The notes under the pieces are model-generated. The model was not told the DNA's origin, made no database searches, and worked only from the letters and a program-made list of their open reading frames with translations. A DNA stretch of 6,234 bases from NCBI GenBank assembly GCA_003156495.1, contig PMHC01000059.1:1-6234 (forward strand), read 5' to 3'. The DNA comes from Acidobacteriaceae bacterium. Its GTDB lineage: Bacteria; Acidobacteriota; Terriglobia; Terriglobales; Acidobacteriaceae. Shown in pieces: positions 1-4,924 of the stretch; position 1 is the stretch's first letter; every line of letters starts with the position of its first letter. The position numbers and the translations under genes were made by a program.

Positions 1-1
1 T

Positions 2-544
2 TTTCGCCGCGGGCTGGGCGTGATCGAAAGCCGCGCCGACGCGTTGCACCGCTTTGTGCAGACCTACCGCAAGCTGGCTCAATTACCGCCGCCAAGGCTC
101 CAGCCGGTACCGCTGGCTCCGCTCATCGAGCGCGTGGCGCTGCTCGAACAAAGGCTGCCGATTGAAATCGAGTCCGGTCCGCAGATCAACATCAGCGCCG
201 ATCCCGATCAGCTGGAACAGATGCTGATCAATCTGCTGGCCAACGCCGTCGATGCCTCGCTGGCCAACAACGAGCGAACAGTGCGCATCGGTTGGAAGGT
301 CGGCGGCGCGGCCGTGCGGATCGCCATTGAAGACCGCGGCCTGGGCATCGCCAACGCCGACAATCTCTTCGTCCCCTTCTACACCACCAAGCAAACCGGC
401 AGCGGCGTGGGGCTGACGTTAGCGCAGCAGATTGCGCGCGCTCACGGCGGAGAAATTCAACTTGTAAACCGTGAGGACGGCCTCGGCGCGCGCGCCACCA
501 TACGTCTTCCGCTCAACGCGATTCAAGAATCAGGGCCGGAATGA
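2..544 (+). CDS. Sensor histidine kinase, C-terminal part (partial, 5' end outside window)
   Basis: This is the ATP-binding end of a membrane or soluble sensor kinase that would phosphorylate its own histidine and pass the phosphate to a response regulator. The frame is open from base 2, so the GTG at 20 is an internal valine and not the start. Numbering from that GTG, residues 5-30 look like the second DHp helix and linker (RFVQTYRKLAQLPPP). This linker style is common in NtrY-like kinases. The HATPase_c domain follows: N box NLLANAVDAS (71-80, with N71 and N75), G1 box DRGLG (105-109), F box FVPFY (117-121) and G2 box GSGVGL (127-132). The phosphorylated histidine and any sensor or PAS domains lie upstream and cannot be seen. 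It ends in TGA at 542-544, overlapping the base of a terminator hairpin, so it is probably the last gene of its transcript. The kinase call is firm; NtrY likeness is inferred and the signal sensed is unknown. Confidence 0.93.
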   Translation, partial: FRRGLGVIESRADALHRFVQTYRKLAQLPPPRLQPVPLAPLIERVALLEQRLPIEIESGPQINISADPDQLEQMLINLLANAVDASLANNERTVRIGWKVGGAAVRIAIEDRGLGIANADNLFVPFYTTKQTGSGVGLTLAQQIARAHGGEIQLVNREDGLGARATIRLPLNAIQESGPE

Positions 545-579
545 AATAGGCGCGGCGGAAGACCGTCGCGCCTATTTTT
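544..579 (+). terminator. Rho-independent terminator after the kinase, possibly bidirectional
   Basis: An 11-bp perfect stem pairs AAATAGGCGCG (544-554) with CGCGCCTATTT (567-577). Four more pairs extend it inward (555-558 with 563-566, one of them G-T), closing an AAGA loop at 559-562. On the + strand it runs into TTTTT at 575-579, a classic intrinsic terminator. The left arm begins within the kinase stop codon. On the - strand the same hairpin lies about 20 bases past the glycosidase stop but is followed only by a weak run (TATTTCAT). It may therefore serve both convergent genes, more strongly for the kinase. Confidence 0.88.
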
Positions 580-607
580 CTTATTGCAGATTTTTTCTTA
601 TTGCAGA
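575..607. repeat. Tandem 16-bp direct repeat spanning the GH31 stop codon
   Basis: The unit TTTTTCTTATTGCAGA occurs at 575-590 and again, identical, at 592-607, separated by a single T at 591. Read on the - strand, each copy contains CTGCAATAA, which encodes Leu-Gln-stop. The glycosidase uses the copy at 598-606; the other copy lies downstream in untranslated sequence. The first copy also supplies the T-tract of the terminator, and the second carries a run of six T (591-596). It looks like a recent slippage or short tandem duplication. Confidence 0.85.
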
Positions 608-3075
608 ACAACGGTTGAAGAAGTTTTAGCTCCGGCGACGACGCGCACCAGGACCACGGGACCGAAGCGATCGCTGGTTTGCGTCCAAGTACCGACAGCG
701 TCAGAAGACGAGCTATTTGCGGCGGCGGCCATGGGCAGCGGCTTGCCGTCGATCGTCACCTTGCGCGCAGCGGCGTGAATCCGCAGCAGGTAGGTGTGGA
801 GAGCTCCGCTATAACTGCCGCTGGCGGCGTCGATCGCGACTTGAATTTTTTTGCCGTCGCGTTGCGCGGCGACTCGCTGCCGCAGATAGATTCCCTTTTC
901 GTAGTCGTAACTCTGGCCGTCGTCATCGTAGACCGTGAAGGCCGCGGCAGAATCGGCGGGGAAAATATCAAGCGCAATCTCGGCGACCGGATGCTGGCCC
1001 ACATACTCCTCGACCGGTTGCGTCGCCAAGATGGAGCCGGCGCGAACAAAGAGCGGAATGTCCTTCCAGCTCTTGGCGTCTACCGGAAGTTGAATGCGCT
1101 GCGCGCCCGCGTAGCTGTGGCCCGTAGCGTAATCGAACCACTTGCCGGCGGGCAAATAAACAGCCTGCGAAGTCGCGCCTTGCGCAGCGACCGGAGAAAC
1201 CAACAGCGCGTCGCCGAACATCCACTCCGATTCCAGCGTTGCAGCTTCGCGGTCGGCAGGAAACTGCCAGAAGAGCGGACGCACCAGCCCCGCCTCGCCC
1301 TCAGTGTTAAGACGCTCGTAAGAATAGATGTAAGGCAGCAGTTGGTAGCGCAATTCGAGCGCATGGCGCGCGGCATCTTCGGCCACCGGGCCATAAACCC
1401 ATGGCTGGCGCTTTTCGTTCAGATCGCCATGCACGCGCATGATGGGCACAAAGGCGGCAAACTCCATCCAGCGCGCGTAGTTCTCCGGCGTTGGATGGCC
1501 ACCAAATCCGCCTGTATCCATGCTCCAATGAAACTCGCCGGTGTTGAGCGCGGCCAGCATGCGCCGGCGCTGAAAAGCCATAGAGGCAAAGCCGGTACTG
1601 ATGTCGCCCGACCAACCCGCATAGCCGTAGCGGCTGGAACCAAGATAAAAGTTGCGATTGATCGACCAGACGCGCAGATTCGAATCCGCGCGCTGACCGT
1701 CGTAGAGGGCGCGGCCCATGTTCAAAAACTGAAAGTTGTTGAACTGCTCGTCGCTGTCTTCGTCGGCTTCATCGCTCCACCAAGCTACCATTCCCGTGCG
1801 GAATGCCGGCAACAAATGCTGCCAGTACCAGGCGCGCGCCTCCGGTTTGCTGAAATCGATATTGTTCGCCAGCCGATTGGAAAAATAATCCGATGAAGGC
1901 TTTTCGCCGTCATGCCAAAAGCCATGCTCGGTGGCGTAAGCCGCGGCGGCGGTTGGCTTATTCTCGCCTTCCGCCGACGAAACAAGAATGCGCGGCTTGA
2001 GAATGCCGACCAACTTCACGCCCTCGGCCGTCATCCGCCGGGCGAACTCGCCGCTGGCGCCGTCGGGAAATTTATTGGGCGCAACGCTACCCGTACCCGA
2101 GGTACTGTTCCAACGCCACTCGCCGTAGTCGTCCTCGCCCCATGCCTTCCAGTCGAAATCGAGGATGAAGCTGTCGAAGGGAAGATGCTTGGCGCGATAC
2201 GTGGCGACGATCTTTTCAACCTCATCTTGCGTGGAACCCCATTGGCTGTTGAAGAAACCCAGCGTCCACTTCGGCGGCATCGGCGGAGGACCGACAAGGC
2301 GAGAAAGCGAGGCCATCGTCTCCAACGGAGAACCAGCCATCACAAAATATTCGACGTCGGGACGCGAACCGTGGCGGAAATCGATGCGACCTAAGTCGGT
2401 CGCGAACTCGCCACCGTTGGAATCCACTAACAAGCCATAGTTCGCGGTAAAAACAAACGGCGCCCCACTGTTGCCCTGCGCGCCGGCCGCGGCCCGGCCG
2501 CCCGCATCGCGCGCCAGCTCGCCGAAGCGCTCGTTCAGCGCCAGCCCGTGAATGCCGTAAAGCGTTTCGCTGTCCGCGCGTTGCATGGCGATGCTGGAAT
2601 CGCGTGCTTCGCCAAATGGATCTTCACTGCGCAGCAGTTGCCGGCCCGTGGCGTCGAAGAAGGCAATGCTATAAGGCGCTGCCTCTTGAATGCGCACGGC
2701 AATGCCGGTAGCTGTGAGCGTGTAGACGCCCTTCTGTTCCGAACGCGCAATCGAAGCAGGCGCGCGCAGCGCGGGCTGAGGAGAGATTACCGACGTGCGC
2801 GGCGTTGCCTGGCCGCCGGTGAGTACATGCACCGACGCCACGCGGTCTTCGAGAATCCGCACATCGATTCGCGCCGATCCGTCGGTCAATTCGACGCCAT
2901 TGGGAAGCGCGGTCAGTTGCGCTTGCGGCGGCAAAGCTGTGGTTTGAGCGAAAGCCAAAGGCCCAGCCAGAAGAAACGCGGCACAGAGCGACAGAAAAGC
3001 TCTTTTCTTTATGCCGGCGTTTTTGGAAGGTGAGCTCAAGCTTATAGGTGACAAATAATATCTATACATTGGCAT
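598..3075 (-). CDS. Secreted glycoside hydrolase family 31 (alpha-glucosidase/alpha-xylosidase-like)
   Basis: This 825-residue enzyme should hydrolyse alpha-glycosidic bonds with retention, in the periplasm or outside the cell. A signal peptide is visible: basic KKR at 23-25, hydrophobic 26-40, and cleavage likely after AFA (41-43). A mutarotase-like N-domain covers about 50-250 and the catalytic (beta/alpha)8 barrel about 265-600. The barrel holds LDFDW (305-309), a nucleophile motif WWSDEADE (432-439, predicted nucleophile D435), WSGD with predicted acid/base D491, MDTGGF (519-524) and MRVHG (546-550). A beta-sandwich (about 610-695) and a DUF5110-like module (about 698-790, with FTVYDDDGQSYDY) follow. 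The usual W-x-D-M-N-E nucleophile motif is here W-S-D-E-A-D, so the substrate is not obvious. The ATG at 3075 is chosen for a GGGGA seven bases upstream; it gives an unusually long 25-residue n-region. An ATG two codons later is possible. The family is sure; glucose versus xylose specificity is open. Confidence 0.94.
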   Translation of the reverse strand: MPMYRYYLSPISLSSPSKNAGIKKRAFLSLCAAFLLAGPLAFAQTTALPPQAQLTALPNGVELTDGSARIDVRILEDRVASVHVLTGGQATPRTSVISPQPALRAPASIARSEQKGVYTLTATGIAVRIQEAAPYSIAFFDATGRQLLRSEDPFGEARDSSIAMQRADSETLYGIHGLALNERFGELARDAGGRAAAGAQGNSGAPFVFTANYGLLVDSNGGEFATDLGRIDFRHGSRPDVEYFVMAGSPLETMASLSRLVGPPPMPPKWTLGFFNSQWGSTQDEVEKIVATYRAKHLPFDSFILDFDWKAWGEDDYGEWRWNSTSGTGSVAPNKFPDGASGEFARRMTAEGVKLVGILKPRILVSSAEGENKPTAAAAYATEHGFWHDGEKPSSDYFSNRLANNIDFSKPEARAWYWQHLLPAFRTGMVAWWSDEADEDSDEQFNNFQFLNMGRALYDGQRADSNLRVWSINRNFYLGSSRYGYAGWSGDISTGFASMAFQRRRMLAALNTGEFHWSMDTGGFGGHPTPENYARWMEFAAFVPIMRVHGDLNEKRQPWVYGPVAEDAARHALELRYQLLPYIYSYERLNTEGEAGLVRPLFWQFPADREAATLESEWMFGDALLVSPVAAQGATSQAVYLPAGKWFDYATGHSYAGAQRIQLPVDAKSWKDIPLFVRAGSILATQPVEEYVGQHPVAEIALDIFPADSAAAFTVYDDDGQSYDYEKGIYLRQRVAAQRDGKKIQVAIDAASGSYSGALHTYLLRIHAAARKVTIDGKPLPMAAAANSSSSDAVGTWTQTSDRFGPVVLVRVVAGAKTSSTVVLQ

Positions 3076-3082
3076 ATGAATA

Positions 3083-3087
3083 TCCCC
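3083..3087 (-). promoter_or_regulatory. Ribosome binding site of the GH31 gene
   Basis: GGGGA on the - strand lies seven bases upstream of the ATG at 3073-3075. The second in-frame ATG (3067-3069) would be 13 bases away, so this site favours the first ATG. The match to the anti-Shine-Dalgarno sequence is only moderate. Confidence 0.5.
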
Positions 3088-3100
3088 ACTTATGAGCTAA

Positions 3101-3109
3101 ATCATAATA
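3101..3109 (-). promoter_or_regulatory. Candidate -10 element of the GH31 gene
   Basis: Overlapping TATTAT (3109-3104) and TATGAT (3106-3101) on the - strand each match TATAAT at five of six positions. They sit in an AT-rich patch of an otherwise GC-rich region. Transcription would start near 3094, giving a leader of about 19 bases that contains the ribosome binding site. No good -35 box lies at the right spacing (GGATAG at about 3132-3127), so activator dependence or another sigma factor is possible. Confidence 0.4.
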
Positions 3110-3137
3110 GGAAACCTCGGCTTGCGCTATCCGCGCG

Positions 3138-3174
3138 ACGGCTCCAGCGCCGTTCTGACTCATCAAGAATGAGT
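3138..3174. repeat. Two small inverted repeats between the divergent genes
   Basis: Two short palindromes lie side by side: ACGGC-(6)-GCCGT at 3138-3153 and ACTCAT-(5)-ATGAGT at 3158-3174, both with perfect arms. Their centres are about 20.5 bp apart, roughly two DNA turns. If transcription of the GH31 gene starts near 3094, the centres fall near -52 and -72, where activator or repressor sites often lie. The two arm sequences differ, so they are not two copies of one operator. Either could also be chance. Confidence 0.35.
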
Positions 3175-3238
3175 ACGACAACGTTCTTCTGAAAGCGGAA
3201 GATGCTCGATTACCTGTGTGCGGCGCGGGCGGCTCTCG

Positions 3239-3244
3239 TAGAAT
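3239..3244 (+). promoter_or_regulatory. Candidate -10 element placed for a leaderless GT87 mRNA
   Basis: TAGAAT matches TATAAT at five of six positions and ends seven bases before the A of the ATG at 3252. A transcript started at normal spacing would begin at or next to the start codon. No convincing Shine-Dalgarno sequence lies upstream of that ATG, which fits leaderless initiation. No clear -35 box is seen. Confidence 0.4.
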
Positions 3245-3251
3245 AGCTGCC

Positions 3252-4430
3252 ATGCCCAGCTCGTCAGAAAACGCCGCGGAAAAACCTCGACCAGATTTTG
3301 CCGCGTTTGCGATTGCAACTGCCGCCGGGCTGGCGCTGGCACTTACCGCGCTGTTTTTTTTCGCGATTCCGGTTGCCGGTAATCTGGCTGGTTCGCGCGA
3401 CTTCGTTTCCTACTGGGCGACCGGACAGCAACTGCTCCGCCACGCCAATCCCTACGACGGCAGCGCCATCCTGTCGATCGAGCACTCGGCCGGATTTCCC
3501 TACCAAATCGTTCTTCTCATGCGCAATCCGCCGTGGGCATTGCCGCTGGCCTATCCGCTCGGCTTTTTAGGAATCCATCTCGCCGCCGCGCTCTGGTCGC
3601 TGCCGCTATTGGCCTGCTTGTTTCTCTCCGTACATTTGCTTCACCCGCTGTATCCTTCCGCCGACAATCTTACTTCCGCGCTCGCGCTTTCTTTCACCCC
3701 GGCGCTGATCTGCTTCACCATGGGCCAAACCGCGCTCTTTGCGTTGCTGGGGCTGGCGCTTTTTCTCCGCTTGCATAAAACCCGGCCCTTCGCCGCCGGC
3801 GCATCGCTCTGGCTCTGCGCCCTCAAGCCGCATTTGCTTTTGCCCTTTGTCGCCGCGCTCATCGTTTGGATTGTCGCCGCGCGCGCCTTTCGTCTGCTGG
3901 CCGGAGCCGTCACCGCTCTGGCGCTTTCCAGCGCCGCCGCTTTTCTTATCGCGCCTCACGCCTGGCGAGATTACTTCGCATTGATGCGCTCGCCCGCCGT
4001 CGAAAACGACTTTATTCCCTGCCTCGCCGCCCTCATGCGCAATCGGCTCGCGCCCCACGCCCTCTGGCTCCAATACCTGCCCGCAGCCCTCGCCTGCTTC
4101 TGGGCGCTCGTTTACTTTTGGCGCAGACGCGCATCCTGGGATTGGACCTCGCACGGCAGCCTGCTCGCGCTCGTCTCGCTGCTGGTCGCGCCCTACTGCT
4201 GGTTCTACGATCTATGTCTGGCGATTCCCGCGCTGATGCACGGCGCTTGCGCAACGCGCTTCCGCGCACTGGTGGCCGCGCCGGCGCTGATGATTCTGCT
4301 GATGGACGCCGAAGTCTACACCGTGCGCGGCGTCGCTTCGTATCTCTACTTGTGGATCGCGCCGGCATTGCTCGTCTGGTACCTGGCGGCGAGCGCCACC
4401 GCACGCCGCGCAGACGCCGTCAACGCTTAG
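3252..4430 (+). CDS. GT87/DUF2029-like multi-pass membrane glycosyltransferase (GT-C fold)
   Basis: This is a strongly hydrophobic protein of 392 residues with about nine to eleven predicted membrane segments, the first at about 17-40. GT87 proteins are GT-C enzymes that use polyprenyl-phosphate sugars to add sugars to lipids or glycans on the outer face of the inner membrane; mycobacterial PimE-type mannosyltransferases are the known case. Supporting motifs: after the first helix SRDFVSYWATG (48-58), with the acidic D50 expected of the catalytic loop; then HANPYD (64-69); RNPPWALPL (91-99); MGQTALF (157-163); and LKPHLLLPF (191-199), all in the usual order. The length is near normal for the family. 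The ATG at 3252 is preferred because a -10-like box ends seven bases before it. An in-frame GTG at 3216 would add 12 residues. The stop overlaps that of the convergent DUF192 gene. Donor, acceptor and product are unknown, and the family call rests on motifs and topology. Confidence 0.78.
   Translation: MPSSSENAAEKPRPDFAAFAIATAAGLALALTALFFFAIPVAGNLAGSRDFVSYWATGQQLLRHANPYDGSAILSIEHSAGFPYQIVLLMRNPPWALPLAYPLGFLGIHLAAALWSLPLLACLFLSVHLLHPLYPSADNLTSALALSFTPALICFTMGQTALFALLGLALFLRLHKTRPFAAGASLWLCALKPHLLLPFVAALIVWIVAARAFRLLAGAVTALALSSAAAFLIAPHAWRDYFALMRSPAVENDFIPCLAALMRNRLAPHALWLQYLPAALACFWALVYFWRRRASWDWTSHGSLLALVSLLVAPYCWFYDLCLAIPALMHGACATRFRALVAAPALMILLMDAEVYTVRGVASYLYLWIAPALLVWYLAASATARRADAVNA
4427..4430. 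other. Overlapping convergent stop codons
   Basis: The bases TTAG at 4427-4430 hold both stops: TAG of the GT87 gene on the + strand (4428-4430) and TAA of the DUF192 gene on the - strand (4429-4427). There is no spacer, so any terminator for either gene must lie inside the other's coding region. I found no hairpin followed by a T-run just past either stop. Confidence 0.85.
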
Positions 4431-4912
4431 GTTGCTTCTATCTTTTCGGAATTCTGATCCGCTGGTACGATCTCCAACCGGTCGCCGCGTTCGGTCCCCG
4501 TGGCGCGAATCGTGCCCGCCGGCAGCTCCAGCACCGAGTACGCAGTCAGGCAGGCTGAAAGCCTCCACGGGCCTACCGCGCAGCGTAGCTTGCGCACGCA
4601 CCCCTTGCGGTCCAGATAGACCAAGTCGATGGAAAAGCGCATGAAAAAGGTGTGCACCGATTCGCAGGGCGCGATCCACAGCCCTTCGCCGGGCTCAAGG
4701 CCGTCGCAGCCAAGCAACCCGCGCCGTCGCGCCGTCGAAGTAAGCGCGGCCTTAAGCCGTGTGGCCAGCACCGTTCCCCGCGTGCGATTTTCTACGCGCA
4801 ATAACACCGCGACCGCCGCGCGCCGCGCCGCGATGCGCTGGCGCACAGCAAAGGCAATCCGCCGCCATCCACTTATCGGTTTGCCGCCGTCGCTTGTCAG
4901 ATTCGCACCCAA
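4427..4912 (-). CDS. DUF192 family protein, downstream of the pilus secretin
   Basis: This 161-residue protein has a DUF192 (COG1430) domain at about 45-150, a small beta-rich fold whose biochemical role is not established. Matching segments are RRRGLLG (62-68), LEPGEGLWI (72-80), HTFFMRFSIDLVYLD (87-101), SVLELPAGTI (126-135) and GDRL (143-146). The first 40 residues are Arg- and Ala-rich and belong to no family I recognise. Many DUF192 proteins are exported, but no clear signal peptide is seen here. There are five cysteines (69, 83, 105, 111, 121). The start is uncertain: the longest frame begins with TTG (4912-4910), 12 bases after the secretin stop with a weak GAG upstream. GTG codons at residues 23 and 36 would remove most of the extension. 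The tight spacing suggests one transcript with the secretin and so a role tied to the pilus, which is inference. Confidence 0.85.
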   Translation of the reverse strand: MGANLTSDGGKPISGWRRIAFAVRQRIAARRAAVAVLLRVENRTRGTVLATRLKAALTSTARRRGLLGCDGLEPGEGLWIAPCESVHTFFMRFSIDLVYLDRKGCVRKLRCAVGPWRLSACLTAYSVLELPAGTIRATGTERGDRLEIVPADQNSEKIEAT

Positions 4913-4924
4913 AGCCGACTCGAT

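Noticed and set aside
20..22. GTG at 20 as the true start of the kinase gene
   Set aside because: The frame is open to the window edge and the phosphoacceptor helix would be missing, so the gene must begin upstream.
679..1896. Long + strand open frame of 405 codons inside the GH31 gene
   Set aside because: It is antisense to a gene whose catalytic motifs are intact, its translation is Arg/Ala/Gly-rich without recognisable domains, and long antisense frames are expected in GC-rich coding DNA.
3062..3253. - strand 63-codon frame filling the intergenic region
   Set aside because: It overlaps the GH31 start and promoter, has no clear ribosome binding site, and begins at the complement of the GT87 start codon. 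Conservation in relatives would be needed to revive it.
3606..4154. - strand open frame of 182 codons within the GT87-like gene
   Set aside because: The translation is dominated by Gly, Glu, Arg and Lys, the usual mirror of hydrophobic codons on the other strand. No motif or ribosome binding site.
3866..4558. + strand open frame of 230 codons crossing from GT87 into DUF192
   Set aside because: It is a frame-shifted shadow, extremely Arg-rich, and contradicts two genes with family motifs.
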